DNA of 64,000 bases. Origin: Hofstenia miamia. Taxonomy: Eukaryota; Xenacoelomorpha; Acoela. The first letter of the stretch is position 1. Each line of letters starts with the position of its first letter. Of this stretch, positions 22,999-36,482 are shown in pieces. The translations under genes and the position numbers were made by a program. The notes below the pieces were generated by a model. That model did not search any database, was not told the origin of the DNA, and worked only from the letters and a program-made list of their open reading frames with translations. Location of the stretch: assembly GCA_004352715.1 (NCBI GenBank), contig SCFE01000043.1:1226017-1290016 (forward strand). Reading direction: 5' to 3'.

Positions 22999-25699
22999 GT
23001 CTTTAAGCTGTGTGAATAATTCCTAGAAATCGTGTTGAGAATCCTAAAAATAAACTTTAATGCTATGGTTTCTATAATAATTTTGATTATTTCCTATTCT
23101 AAAAAGCCATATATTACCTGTGGTTCTTAAAAGTACTATCAGTATTCTACTAGAAATAGTGAATTTCTTCATGACTCTAGAAGTAATTACAAATAACACA
23201 ATTATTTACTTCATAATCCACTAAGGCAAGGTTTGCACGAAGTATTTTCCTTGACCTTTTATACCTTAAATAAAAATTTAAACGTATTCGTCTACTTTGG
23301 CTCTGTACAGGGTTCTTCTGTAAAAAAACTTGAGAAATATTTCCATTACACATGATAGTAAAATTATCTATGTATAGAATTTTGGAGATGTACACAGAGT
23401 AATTGGGTACGTATGGCTGCGCATAATTTTTATAGGGTATGAAGATAGAGTAAGCTTTCTACTCCACATTATGAGTTTTATACTATGAGTTTTTTGCTTT
23501 AAAAAGTTTATAAGCAAACTCAATTCTCAGGTACGACTGTGTAAGTTTAAAGCATTTCGAATATGCGTGGGCATCGATAAAAATTTTTTTTGTAACTGGT
23601 GGGCACGACATTAAAAACATACATAACTAACACAGAGTTCTATCAAAGAATAAACATACATCTTTTAACATTTATTTTAGTGATAAAATGATATTTTATA
23701 AAAATAGAGGAAACTATGTTAACTAGGTCTATTCTAATAGAATTGCAGAATAATTTACTCAGATTTAACAAAAAATTGTAAAAAAGAAAATTTCAATTAT
23801 TAATATAAGCGATTCCGGTTGTAAATGTCAAGTCCAAGTTGTACAGAGCGAAGAAAAAACACATATATACAGTATTCCATGTGCTTCATATGTTAATACA
23901 AGAATACAGAATAAATCATATTTGAAATCATCGATTCGCCAGCTTAAAATTAAACTTTCAATTATACAAATCCATCCATTATTAGTTGTAATATTCAAAA
24001 TTCATTAGTTTTATATTTTCACTTAGATGGTTGTTAATAATTATTGATTCACATATATTTGAAATGTGATGTTGAGTAAATATTTGAAAATTGTTCTCTT
24101 TTGTATTACATGTCGTGAATTATGTTTAATGAAAAAAGTAGACGGTTCTCTTTACAAATACAAGAAACAAAGATTCTAAAAACATCACAACAATGGAGCA
24201 TACCAATAGATTTATAATAATTAATAATTATTCCAAGTAACTTTATGGACATTTGCAGTTAATAATTATCATTCAAAAACTTGGCATGGGAAATTGATTA
24301 TGGAATAGGATTAGATTAGATAAGGCATGATGAAAATTTTGCAATTTTTATAACATCATTAAGATATCTCCAATTCAGTTTCTACTATTGCAACAGTAAG
24401 CAGATCTTGACTGCATTGAAATCTTCCATTTGAATGTATATATTATATTTATATGACAGCATTGAGAATTACCAACTTAAAAACTTTCTCAAAATTCAAG
24501 ATGTTTAAGTTTTTGCCTACTTATGCCTAAAATGAGCAAATATGAAGCAAGTTTAGGGCATAGAAAATCATATTCAATTACATGTACTTGTATATGAATA
24601 TATGCTGTATGAAATGTTGCATGTAAAGTCAACAAGATTATTATGAATAAACATTGCTTATTTAGGCTTAAAATCGGCACATGATTGCAAATAAATTGTT
24701 TTAATATCATCTAGAATTTTTTTGCATTAATGTTTATGTGACCAATAGAAATTTTAACACTATTTCCTTTAATTATTTTTTAAAGTAAAATAAATACTAT
24801 AGGTTACATTACTTCCATTAAAGTAGTAAATCCTTGAGCACACTTATCACTGTTGAAACCTCATCTTATGTCCACTTGCACCCACATAAGCTATGTTCTA
24901 ACATTCTTCACTTTCTATTAACATTCTTTCTGCTTCTTGACACTGAAGCAATTAATTCGTAAGAAAGCGAATGTCTTAAAATGCATTTTAAAAAACTCTA
25001 TATATGATTTAATTTCAAAAATCGTTATTTAACATTTTCACGAATATTTTATGTCGTCCCTTTTCTAATCAAATTAATAAATTTAAAATGTATGCAATTA
25101 ATAAGTATACCACAACATAATCACCAATATCAGCATGTGTTGAGAAGGGAAGTTATGCAGAAAAACGTTAAGGTTTAATTTTATTTTTCATCAATATATG
25201 AATGGAATCAACTGGTTACTGGGCCAATATTAATTCACAAAAATTTATTTGAGCGAAAGCTGAAGTGTACTCTTGCATTTAAGAAACGATAGAAATTAAT
25301 TACTTATATGAGTAGAGTTTTCCAAGTTTCAGTAAAAAGTTTGAATCGTATTGCAGCAATATTTTAGAAAAACCTGATCATACAATCGTAGTTGACCCTT
25401 AGACGCCCCTGTACTAAAACGGCACTTGTCAGTGCCTTAAGAGAGTAAAACAATGTAGTCCTTCGGATGCTTTAGAAGTTATTGAATTTAGATTTGAGGG
25501 CCATTTTAGGCTATCTTGACTACACACTCGAATTAATAGTCATTTAACTCGTTCAATAATCAGTCACATAGCATGCAAAATGAATAAAACAAACAAACAA
25601 TAAGTTTTTTTGAGATATTATTCCATTTTTTGAATGTCTAATTTTTACTTGATTAATATGAATATTGTTTTGATGGTTGATTGCCAATGTTATCTACAC
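22997..25699. other. Noncoding AT-rich stretch
   Basis: No gene or intact transposon recognised. Segments near 22.83-22.95 kb and 24.33-24.44 kb share scattered words (GATGAAAATT, CATCATTA, CTACTATTG), suggesting an old diverged duplication. Confidence 0.35.
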
Positions 25700-26110
25700 A
25701 TTTATGTCTATCCTCGCAGTGATGAAAAAGAGAATTTACATACAAAATAGATAACCAAGGTCCAAATTTAGTTCCTCTGTGGTACTCCTTATAGATTATT
25801 TGCAATATAGAACGATTCCCACACGATAAATTAATTAGTTGTTTTCTTTGATACAGAAAAGATGGTCTCCATTATAATGGAAACCAAAAATAATCAAATG
25901 CATTTACTTAAACAAACTAACTCCTATATATTTCAATTTTTCAAAAAAAGATAGTTTGGGAAATCACATCAAACGCCTTTCAAATTCAAGCATAAAAAGT
26001 CCTATCTACTTATCACTGTTATTAATTTCACTAACTATTCTTGTTAAACATCCTATAGAGCTAAAAGAGTAGATTGCGGAGGAACAACTCCATATTGTTT
26101 GGAATAAGGA
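25700..26110 (-). pseudogene. Second LINE reverse-transcriptase relic
   Basis: On the minus strand, across frameshifts and stops, the LINE RT blocks appear in order. They are QYGVVPPQSTLLAL (family: QFGFRxxxST..AL), GLFMLEFERRLM (vFLDLxKAFD, catalytic Asp lost), KLKYIGV (KLxxxGI), and YKEYHRGTKF, which overlaps GVPQ in the next frame near 25775. It is the same superfamily as the relic at 11.0-11.9 kb, but too decayed to say whether it is the same family. Confidence 0.65.
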
Positions 26111-27596
26111 CAAGTACCTATTTTGCATAATACTTCATTTTCAAATGTAATTTTTTCAGCAAGTGATTAATAATAGACTTCAAGTTTTCGCAGCAACTAA
26201 CATGCAAATGAGATTGCATCACAAGAGAAGAACAAGAATTTATGGACTTAGCTACTTTTCAATGATATTCTCGTATAATGCAATAATGCAGTAAATGGAT
26301 TAAAATATTAAGGTATCAGCCCAAATCGATATATCAGTGAAAAATAATTGATAACTCCCACCAAAAGCCCATGTAAAAATATAAATTGGCCCAACGCAAT
26401 GAGCTGAATAAGAACCCTAGAAACTCTTCACCTTAGCTACTCATCCTAGTTTGAAAATTTCTCACACTTTTTGAAGTTCACACATTTGGCAAAAGATGAG
26501 ATCTTAAAAACCACTAAAAATATGTGGAAAAACTATTAACAATAAATATAATTATCCAATCATTGTGAAAGAACGAAATCAGTGATCATAATCATATATC
26601 CGCGATGTATTTCAATAATGTACATACTATGTCTTCTGATTTTGTGATAATGCAACATATTTAAAGTACTAGGAAATAGTAAATTTCGCATATTTATACT
26701 CACCATGTAATTACATATTTGAAAAAAACTATATTGTTATGAACATTGATATTATATAACCGTCTACCATAAGTCCATTCTAATGTTTTGGCATGGAGTT
26801 TTTTGGCTGGCCGGTAATTATTTTTGCACCCGCGGCGGTCGCAAAATTTTTATTGTATATAATAGTCCCTAGATTTGTCATTGCTTATCTGGACTTACAT
26901 TCACCTTGAATAAAGCTCATTGCAAGGACCCTCTTTAATTCAGTTTGAAAATCCAAACAAAAGTTTAACCAACGTCTGCTAAAAGTAATGACTTCGATGC
27001 AACAGAAAGTAAATTTTAAAAAAAATTGTTTCTTTTTTACCTAGACCATTCGGTAAAGGTCATGAAAATATGACCTCATTTAACAGAAAAAAATTCAAAA
27101 TTTAGATATTTGAATATATCATGTGTTAACATGCATAAATGTAATTCCTTCTTTATAATTGATTTGGTGATTATAACATTTGTCTTACTTCCTTATTAGT
27201 ACCTACAGATTTTATATCCATAGAGAAATAGATTCCCACACAAAAACATTGTTGAAATTCAAGAGTTAGAATATAAGGTTTGATGAATCAGAAACAAAAT
27301 CTTAAAACTTGATCACAATAGAATCAAAGTAGGTTGGATAAAAATGATATATGTACAAGGAACTAGAGCTTTTTAATAAGTTGAAGGGGAAAGACCTTAT
27401 TTGAATTCTATTTTGGCTCTATATGTTAACTATTGCTTAGCAAATTCCTTAAGACAATATTATTGGAATAAAAGGAATATTCGTGACTTATAAAGTCATT
27501 ATCTCAATTATCAAAAAAATAGAATTCAAGCATTTAATTTTCAACATTGTTTCTATCAATGATCAAATATATAGGGTGATCCTTAGACATTTGAAA
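26111..27596. other. Noncoding stretch downstream of the SLC22 gene
   Basis: AT-rich; no gene or element recognised. One GC-rich spot near 26826 (ACCCGCGGCGGTCGC) stands alone. Confidence 0.4.
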
Positions 27597-27602
27597 TTTA
27601 TT
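27597..27602 (-). other. Polyadenylation signal of the SLC22-type gene
   Basis: AATAAA on the minus strand, 34 bases after the stop codon. Confidence 0.5.
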
Positions 27603-27636
27603 TATAGGTTAGAATTTTCTACATTTTTATAGACTT

Positions 27637-29170
27637 TTATGAATAATTAACTTTCTTCTTTTCAATTGGCTTTCGTTCTTGGATGGAAAGCACGAAATCT
27701 TCATAGTTATTTGGAAGATTTTTGCCAAGTGTTTCTGGCAAAAACATTGTAAGAAGCGCTCCGAGAAATCCAACTAAACTGAAAATTACTAATGTTAGTG
27801 GTGGCCAGTAAGCTTCACCGATTTGACCAATAAAAGGGGCAATAACACCTCCAAACCGCGCCAAGCAAGAACATAGTCCCATAAATGTACTTCTAACCAA
27901 AGTAGGGTTGAGTTCCGAACTATAAACGTAAACTCCAATGAAACTGCCAGAACTGAACATTTTGCCAATCTGGATGAGAATTAGATTCCAAGTGCCAGAG
28001 AAAAAAGAGGATAACATGCAGACGCAGGCAGCACCTATCAATGTCACAATCATCGCTTGCCTCCTTCCAATGTACAGCAGAAAAAAACATAGAATTACAC
28101 CAGGTGTCTCCATAAAACCAGATACAGCTAAATTTGCAAAAAGTGACATTTGAGTACTGTCGCCAGCTGCAAAAGTTAGTCCGTAAAAATTTAAGTTCAC
28201 TGTTACCCATAAATATATTTGAATTGCAATAAATGTCATGAAAATTCTGTTCTTTAAAAATCGTGAGATATCTGAATTACTTTCACCCTTTTGCTTAAAC
28301 TCTAAAAGTTCTCTCTCAGTTTCTTGGGAAATTGATCCACCATTCCAGGAGGCGATTCTTTTGAATTCTTTTAGAGCTCGTTCATTATATCCATTTGCGA
28401 TTAACCAGGTTGTACTTTCAGGAACCCAGAAGAATGGGGGAATGATCAGGAATACAATGAGACTTGTTATTCGAAGAACATTTCGCCAATCTCGAATAAA
28501 ATAGCCAATAGGATAACCAAGTAGTAGCGTCCCTATCCCAAATAAGGATTCCAACCAAATACAAAGTATTAGTCTATGTTTCTTTTGTGTAAATTCAGCT
28601 ATTATAATGAAACTAGACAAGTAACAAGTTATTAGAAATAAACTCAGAATAAACTTAACAACTATAAAAACATACATATTCGGTGCAAAAGAATTAATGA
28701 AAGTGCATGTAGCCAATACACATAAAGAGAATATAAGAATCGGCTTCCTCCCGAATTTATCTGAGGCCCTGCCAAGCGTTGCTATACCCAGTACCATTCC
28801 CACCATTTTTACTGACCGAATAAGAGATTTATAAAATCTTCTTTCACACACCAATTCAAAAGTGCTAATCAGTGTTGAGTGCATTCCGGTGTCTTGTGGA
28901 ACAAAAACATAGGTTCCATCACACCACTGGGTTGTGTTGGGTGTAAAGCAAAGGTATTCATCATATTTTTGTGATAATTGCAATGCGTCAAAGGAGTCAT
29001 TACTATTTGAACAATAGAAAGGAATATCAGCTGTTGTTAGTGAATCTGCTGTAACCATCATACCAGTTATTGCCGAACAAAGGAAAATTAATATTGTTGC
29101 TAGTACCTGAAATATGCCTTGTCTTGCCTCTGTAACGCATTTTTGCAAAATGGAGTCTTCATCACTTTCA
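27637..29170 (-). CDS. SLC22-type organic ion/solute transporter (MFS), large terminal exon
   Basis: A 12-TM major facilitator of the SLC22 (organic cation/anion) family in the plasma membrane; the substrate cannot be inferred. After TM1 comes a large glycosylated loop with Cys and Asn sites (SNSNDS, PNTTQW). The family signature STLISTFELVCERRFYK leads into TM2, and GRASDKFGRKP is the MFS loop 2-3 motif. PESTTWLIANG, ELNPTLVRSTFMG and LPETLGKNLP are further SLC22 marks. The C-tail is short and basic. The frame is open for about 510 codons without introns. It has no ATG before TM1: the frame runs upstream through SESDEDSILQKC to an acceptor TTTTTAG at 29171-29177, so the start codon is in an upstream exon I could not identify. 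The codon at 29148 is TTG, not a start. No break is visible; likely functional. Confidence 0.88.
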
Positions 29171-29177
29171 CTAAAAA

Positions 29178-29780
29178 TAATAACTTAGCATTTAATTTAA
29201 GGATATATATAATTCACATTGAAAGTGATGTACTGAGGCTACATTAGTGCTGACGGACCTGAGTCCCTATTTCGGGCATAATCACTGAAACAAAACATCA
29301 GGATGTTACACAGATCTAGCTGCTAGCATAAATCATCAATCTAAACATCTGAGAACTATCTTTCTGTAAGAAAATCCTCCTTATCGTACATGTTAGCTGA
29401 CATCTTGTTTCCTGAGAGACATTGCTATGAAACTGTTAGACTGGCCAACCTTTGGCCTAGACATGTTTATTACTGATATGATAATATCTGAGCAGTATTG
29501 AAACATAATATCCATGCAAAACTAAATAATACATATCACCACATTTTGAGGAAAAGAACATTTTTCTTAAATGTTTGCAGTTGGCCCAAAAGAAGGGGGG
29601 TTACCGCCCTCTTAAATCGCTCTACTGGGTAAGAGCTTTCGCAGATATTATCACTATATTTACTGGTATACAGATAATCATTTTCTATGAATGATAACCT
29701 GTATTTTTATTAAATATGTCTGTTCTTGCAAAAATCAGTAAAAGCTACTGGTGGTTTAATTAATCTGTCCGACAATGTAC
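29178..29780. other. Region upstream of the SLC22 exon
   Basis: Should hold the missing 5' exon and promoter. A minus-strand ATG at about 29280 with MPEIGTQ before a GTCCGT donor joins out of phase (it would create a stop), so I did not call it. Confidence 0.35.
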
Positions 29781-29805
29781 ATATATATATATATATATAT
29801 ATATT
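29781..29805. repeat. (TA)n microsatellite
   Basis: 25 bases of TA repeats. Confidence 0.95.
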
Positions 29806-29914
29806 ATTATTACAAAAACTTAATAAAATCTCCAACTTTGCCTACTCTTCCATCTGCTTCTACTTTATCTCCTGTGAAATTGACTTGTTTTTATATTTTT
29901 GTAGCGTTTGCCTT

Positions 29915-29928
29915 TATATATATATATA

Positions 29929-29971
<43 letters not shown>
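29915..29971. repeat. (TA)n microsatellite, interrupted
   Basis: Two TA tracts separated by GAC; a single ambiguous base (N) follows at 29982. Confidence 0.95.
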
Positions 29972-29974
<3 letters not shown>

Positions 29975-29982
29975 AGCATCGN

Positions 29983-31627
29983 AATTCATTATTGAAATAT
30001 TAAGTTTTCCTTAACCTATTTAAAGCAAAATATAATTTGTAAAACCGAAGAACAATAGAAACGAACCTTTGAATATTGCGCTCCATTCGATACTCTCTGT
30101 CAACGTTAATGGTTATAAGTTAGTCAAATAAGACTTGCTTGAAGTATGCTGCTTCACCATAAACCACATAACTATTATAATGAATAAAGTTTTCGAGATA
30201 TCTCAGTCATAACACCAAACTCTCAAAAATGCCGGTACTCCTTAACTTATCATTCATTATAGTATACATTTGCGCAACGATAAGATTGTCAATAATGTGT
30301 TTACTAAACATCTGTTTCCTTCCATTATAGCAATGTGTTATTGAAAATGGTCATTAACAGCATTACTGTAATTACATGAAAGTACTTTAAAACAAATACA
30401 ATTTTTCAAATTACACATTTTTTCTGGGAACTTCAATTTTTAATTATACTTCGTTACCAAATATAAAGTCATCCAAGTTCAAAATCAGAGCTTTTTCAAA
30501 TATAGTCTAGTGAATTTCACAAGTTGATAATTTGTTCAGATATTAAACACAGTGCTCCAAACTTTAACATGAGAAAATCAAGGAACTGATGAGGCTACCT
30601 AATCTAATGTAATCAAATGGATACAATTAATTTTATATACATTTTGAAACACTTTCCTTTAAGCCTTTTAAGAAATATGGAAATCTATTTGTAAATCTAA
30701 TCCCATTCTATTTCGAAAATAAGTGTTAAAATAATCTTTTTGTCTGAAAGTTTTAACTATTTCAAATGTTCCCCATATTTATCTATTAGACAACGATAAT
30801 TATCAAGATTTCCAGCATGGTCATTGAGTAACTGTTTTGCTATGCCAAGTGTCTGAAAACGTGCAGTAATTTCAATGAATTTATCATAATTTTGTTGCCT
30901 TTATTTACATTGTATATAGTATCTATAAATTCAAATATCATTTGCAAATAATTAATAGATGTAGAATTGAACAGTTTTTGCACAAATTTACAAGTTTATT
31001 AATCATACACAAGCATGTTGTCATCGCGCAGTTCATTTTACAGCTACAATGATAAAAAATAATATTTACAAAAAATCGTTTAACCAAATATGACTACATC
31101 AATCAATGACGAATTGCCACCGATTAACAGGAAATCAGTATTTATACGCTATTCTACTTAGGTTGTAAATTTACTACATCAACTTTATTTTTGCATTAAT
31201 TTCAGATTTTTTTCACAATTTAGTGCACGCAATCCGTCTATAATTATAAACTGAACTTTTTGACCAATTCCTTAAAGCTATATGCAAATTTACTTGTTCT
31301 CTACCCTGTAATCATTGTAAAATAAATATTGAATGAATTGTGAGAAAATAAAGGCCCCCAAAAATGACGCTCATAAATCTAGAAACAAACTTCATCGCTT
31401 TTGAAATTTCGGCTGCAAAATTTCGATTGAATGTTTATCGATCAAACTTCAAGTATCACTGTCATTTACATGTACATGATTAAGTTTTGCAAATCTTCTC
31501 GAGTTACATGTATTACCACGCCAAGCCTAATTTAACTCAAAATAAATTAATTAATTTACAATAGTAGTCAATAATAATTAATACGTATCGATAAACGTTG
31601 ATGGTACATTTATTAAATTTGGCTTAG
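29983..31627. other. Noncoding AT-rich stretch
   Basis: No ORF, transposon end or RNA gene recognised. Confidence 0.45.
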
Positions 31628-31754
31628 TATATATATATATATATATATANNNNNNNNNNNNNNNNNNNNNNNNNNNNNNNNNNNNNNNNNNNNNNNNNNN
31701 NNNNNNNNNNNNNNNNNNNNNNNNNNNNNNNNNNNNNNNNNNNNNNNNNNNNNN

Positions 31755-31785
<31 letters not shown>
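31628..31785. repeat. (TA)n microsatellite with assembly gap
   Basis: TA repeats on both sides of Ns at 31650-31754. The tract length is unknown. Confidence 0.9.
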
Positions 31786-31787
<2 letters not shown>

Positions 31788-32860
31788 TTGCTTTATACTT
31801 GACATTCAAGTAGTATTCTGGAAAACTAAAATTTTATTGATCCCAGCCCCACTTAATTCCATTAGATTTGCTACCAGTCGCGTCCTTTCCCGTCTCGTTT
31901 CACGCCATTATCATATAATTTTCTGATCCTGTAATCCCATTGGTTACTCTGTGTGGACTTCTATTTTAACCAAAAATATCAAAAACTATGCGTAATATTC
32001 TGATATTCGAGGTTGTTTTGCTTATGGTCTCAATCCTATTTTAGACCCAGTCCCACTGAAATACTTAGTCTCATTAGAAAGAGTCGCAACGCAGAACCTT
32101 ACATTCAAGACCTTTGAATCATGAATATTGATAGGATTTTCAAAATACAATGTATTAGCAACTGTAGAGATTAGATAATGTATGCGAAATTTCTGGACTT
32201 TTGATAATTTTTTGTCAATGTAACTGCTGCTAGTGCTCATGCTGTGCCTGTGGATTAAATCGCAACAACTCTTTGTGTATATTTTGATTTTAATAGTTTT
32301 CAATCATATATTAAAGATTAATTAATGTATAGTTTTATGAATCCCATTACTAAAAATAATTTTGTACTTTAGAATTGTAAAATATAAATAGACATTCAGA
32401 AAAAGGTTTTGAAAGCGTTGTGTGATGAAAATCAAACATAATGATTTATTGTAAGAAGAATTTATAAATGAAAATATACAGTATGCAATCAATAACCGGC
32501 CTAAAACATGAGCAGATTTGATTACATTTTAGTAGAAGCAATTTAACAGTAAAGGAACCAATTAAACATATTTTAAACATATCCAAAATGCTTTTGACGA
32601 GGAGTGTGTATCCAGTGCAATAGATTCAACTAGCTTGCTGAGTGTGTTCGTATGTTATAGTTGACGTGCGAAATTTTGAATTGCTGTGGTTAATCAGTAA
32701 AACGAGCTTGGTCAAAATTGATTGATATTAATGACTTTTGCAAACACTTCACTGAATGCATAAATCAGCATTACGGTGAAAATAATGATTATCCGTACTT
32801 TATATGTTACAGTAAGATTGTATAATTAGGGATTTCGTAAAATTCCAAAAAATCTTGACT
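31786..32860. other. Noncoding stretch with a dispersed repeat copy
   Basis: The segment 32801-32835 (TATATGTTACAGTAAGATTG and on) matches 8466-8500. Otherwise nothing recognised. Confidence 0.45.
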
Positions 32861-32887
32861 TATATATATATATATATATATATATAT
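32861..32887. repeat. (TA)n microsatellite
   Basis: 27 bases of TA repeats. Confidence 0.95.
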
Positions 32888-35447
32888 CATAGTTTTTATC
32901 TTCAGAGGTGCGCCACTGCATGTAGTATAATGATCCTGATAAAAAATGGGCATATGATTTCACATATTCTGCTTACATTTTCGGCTTGACCGAATACCCC
33001 AAAGTTTCTCAACATGTAAAAATTAGATTGAAAATGCAGCTAATTTTATTGAAGTGGTAAATTTTTACGGTTTTTCAAGTTTTTTCAATTTATTTATTAA
33101 AATAGACGAAGGAAAATTTTAGAAGCGTCAACAACGGTCAGCAGAGAGCAGTTTAGAAGAAATAATCAAGAGCTTGTTGATATTGAAAATTGTAGAGCAC
33201 TGATAATATTGGGGTATGTCAAAGTTCAGCTCAAAATTCTGTAAGAACTATACTGGAATATAACTTCTGTAACATAATACAATTAAAAAAATGTAACTCA
33301 TATTTTGCCAATTGGTTAGCTACTATGATGGAGATCACTGTTAGTATTTTATCGATCATAGAGTAGAAGTCTTGTAATTTTACGATTACTTGCTATTGGA
33401 AAAATTATAATATTCTGTTAATTTTTCTCCCTCCCTCTGTATTGACAAAGTTGTGAAATCAATGAGAAATTATGTCTTAACCCTTAGCAACCGAAGCATT
33501 TTTAAACAATTTCTAAGCTCCCATAAAAATTTTTTCAACGCTTATAGTTCAAAAACTATGAAAGCTATGCTCCATCTAAAAGCACCATGTAATAGAGAAG
33601 AGTCTCCTCTAAATCCACGAGCTGGTACTGTTCCATCGAGGAATGCCTTGCGGCAAATCAGAGATCGCAGGGCCAATGGGTTTTGAATATCTTTGCACAT
33701 ATGAAGAAACAGTCAAAGTTCTTTTTTGGTTTAATGGGCTCAAAACCTTATATATACATGAACATTAAATATGGAGACAATTTTTTCAAAAATTGGAAAT
33801 TGTCAAAGAAAAATTGTTAAGCTTTTCAACAACCTCAGCCACAATCAATACGCTGTATTAGAAATGTCTAGCATTGCATTAAAGTATGTTCTCCAATAGA
33901 ACTACCCATACCCCAACATTTTCAAATTTGTTAATAGGCTTGGAGAACATTCTTTGTAAATGTAGAAAAACGGTTTGTCATTTAAAACGGACGCTAGGCT
34001 GTTTAAGGTCAAATTCTTGAAGCATGGTTTGATGTTCAATTAACAACAAACGTATGCAGCATATTTGAAATATCTCATAATGATGAGGGAAATATATTAA
34101 GGAGCGTAGGAGATCAATCATCTGTAACTGAATACCTACATCATATTATGATTCAATGTTTAACAACTAATATAGATTTACTTATCAAATCAAATTCTTT
34201 ATGAAAATTTTACATTTTTCAGTTTTTATGCAAATTAAAAAACAATTCTTGATATATCGACATTTTATGGGTAACATACTATGGTAAGTGTAGCGCCAAT
34301 TTTAAGAAACTCTTTTGAAAAAAAACATAAACCTAATATATAAGGCAAAGTTTAATATTGCTGATGTTCTCTTAATTTTACCACTTACATGAATTTAGCA
34401 TATCAAAGCGAAAGAGATTAATGCAGAAATACTGAAGAAGTCTGGTGATTAGATACAAACCGTGTGTTAACGGCCAAAATGAATGCGCGGTATTTTCCAA
34501 AAGTGACTTCGATTTCGGTTTTCTTACGCTACAAAACGGCGGTTTCGGTTTATAGTTAACTACTATTTGTAAAATGTTATTCAAGAGAAAATACTTTTCA
34601 CAGGTACATTTTCATAATACTAAATTAAGTTGTTAATCAAATAGAACAAAATGACGCTTCAACTTGATAAGAATTTTGGAGTTTGCTCCAAGAAAACTCC
34701 ATCGTTTCTGCTCAAAACTCGAAAATTCGGTTTTTGATTGTTTTTGCAGTTCGCTTTGGCTTTTGAGTGACAACTTCTGAGCCAGTGTATTGTCAAGCGC
34801 AAGCTTAAACTGCGTAAACGAAACAAAAAAATGATTAAAGCATAAGCGGCCATAAGCCAAAGTTAAAAGTGAACAATCAGATGCATTTAGGCATGTTAGT
34901 AACACGATGTTACTTATTGCACAATGCTAAACATAACTTACATTCAGAAGCGGCAGTATATTGCGAGTTGTAAGGAATTTCTATCTCACTAATTACAAAA
35001 GTAATCAATATTTTTAAAATGAATCGAATCTAGTGTATTGCTGATAAGATTCATTAGTGATGATGCACGTGATAAGGCTGCCAGAATAGAGTAGATCCTT
35101 TATAATCAAAATGCTAATGATAATCTAAATCAAAGATGTAATGGGGCCAATTTTTTTTTGAGCTCGACCCGTCGCTAACTGGATATGTGTTCGCAAGACC
35201 TGAATTTATACGGAATCTACTACTGCTGATACTAGGGTTTATTCAAATGTGAAAAATAACAAACAGGTAAAACCAATATAGGCCTAACAAGGACAAATTA
35301 ATTAAGTTATCATTAGGCCTAATTATGACAAAAATAATTCTTTCAAAAATTAAACGCTTTTTTTATATTTCTTGATGATCGTAAGCTTTAAGGAAAATTG
35401 AAATATCAACTTTTTGGATCTGGTTTTGGATTGATCACTTCAAATGC
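32888..35447. other. Noncoding stretch
   Basis: A plus-strand 77-residue ORF at 33453-33686 is somewhat GC-richer than its surroundings and basic at its C-terminus (RNALRQIRDRRANGF), possibly a transposase fragment. I do not recognise it and do not call it a gene. Confidence 0.35.
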
Positions 35448-35469
35448 TATATATATATATATATATATA
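35448..35469. repeat. (TA)n microsatellite
   Basis: 22 bases of TA repeats. Confidence 0.9.
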
Positions 35470-36365
35470 CTTAGAATCCCATTACAATTTCCAGTTTATG
35501 AAAAGGAATTTAGCAATTCTAACGCCTCAGCTGTTACTAGATCTAAGCTTGAACGATGGTCTGTAACAGATAGCCCTGCAGAAAAAAAATATCTCTCTAA
35601 TTGACCACAACTCGTTTGGGCTAAATTAATTTGACGTGCAAACATAGAGTTAACTCAATTCCATCTCTGATTTAAATGCCCAAAATTTATGTACATTGAG
35701 CTATTAATTTTTTCTGAACCTATTTTGAGTGTTCATCAGTATTTTTATTGATTTGTTTCACACTCTAATTAGATACTACTATAATCTATTTTAAATAAAA
35801 GGAGTTATAACGAATGCAAAATTCATAAGCGCGAGATAAGCGGAGATAAGTACAAGTTGAAAAAGCGAAAATGACGATAAGCGAAAATTTATTAAGAGAA
35901 AAATTCACTACTTGGAGCACTACCGAATTTGCAATATATTAATATTTCGTAATAAAACATAGTTGGCTAGTTTGATACATGTATATGAAAGCATTTCAGA
36001 GCATCGCAAATGTGAAGCAATTGATGAATCTGCAATGTAGCAAAATCTGTAAATTTAATGCAACTACAATGAGAACAGACTTGTCAGTACAATCTCTAAT
36101 ACTCTTTATATACCTGATAATTGTTCATGATAGGAATTTCCATTCCTTCCTAAGGACTTTATTATTAAATTCAACCTGTTTTCTTAATAGTTTCTGAACG
36201 TATAGAAATATTTTTCAATTCTTAAAATCTATAAATGAAGAATATTTGAAAAGGAAATATATACAGTGTGAGGCCAAAAACATCCCTCTTTTTAAATGCT
36301 CACCATGCCAATGATATTACAGTTATTTTAAGAAAATTGATGTTGTTAATGACCTGCCATTTTGT

Positions 36366-36482
36366 GTTGGTTTCAACAAGATTGAGCTACAGGCCATATG
36401 ACCTACAAATCAATTGACGTTTTGCGTGAGCTATTTCAAACACTTGTAATTTCTTTGCATGATGATATGGGATGGCCAGCAT
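36366..36482 (+). pseudogene. Mariner-type transposase fragment
   Basis: The plus strand reads WFQQD, then after a one-base frameshift GATGHMTYKSIDVLRELF, then VISL...WPA. This is the second catalytic-Asp block of a mariner/IS630 family (WFQQDGAT.H...SIDxLRExF...xIS...WPxRS). The third acid and flanking protein are lost. The TIRs of its parent element were not found. Confidence 0.7.

Noticed and set aside
29178-29300. MPEIGTQ mini-exon as the SLC22 start
   Set aside because: The phase at its donor would create an immediate stop when joined to the acceptor at 29171.
33453-33686. 77-residue plus-strand ORF
   Set aside because: No recognised domain; isolated and without splice or expression context.
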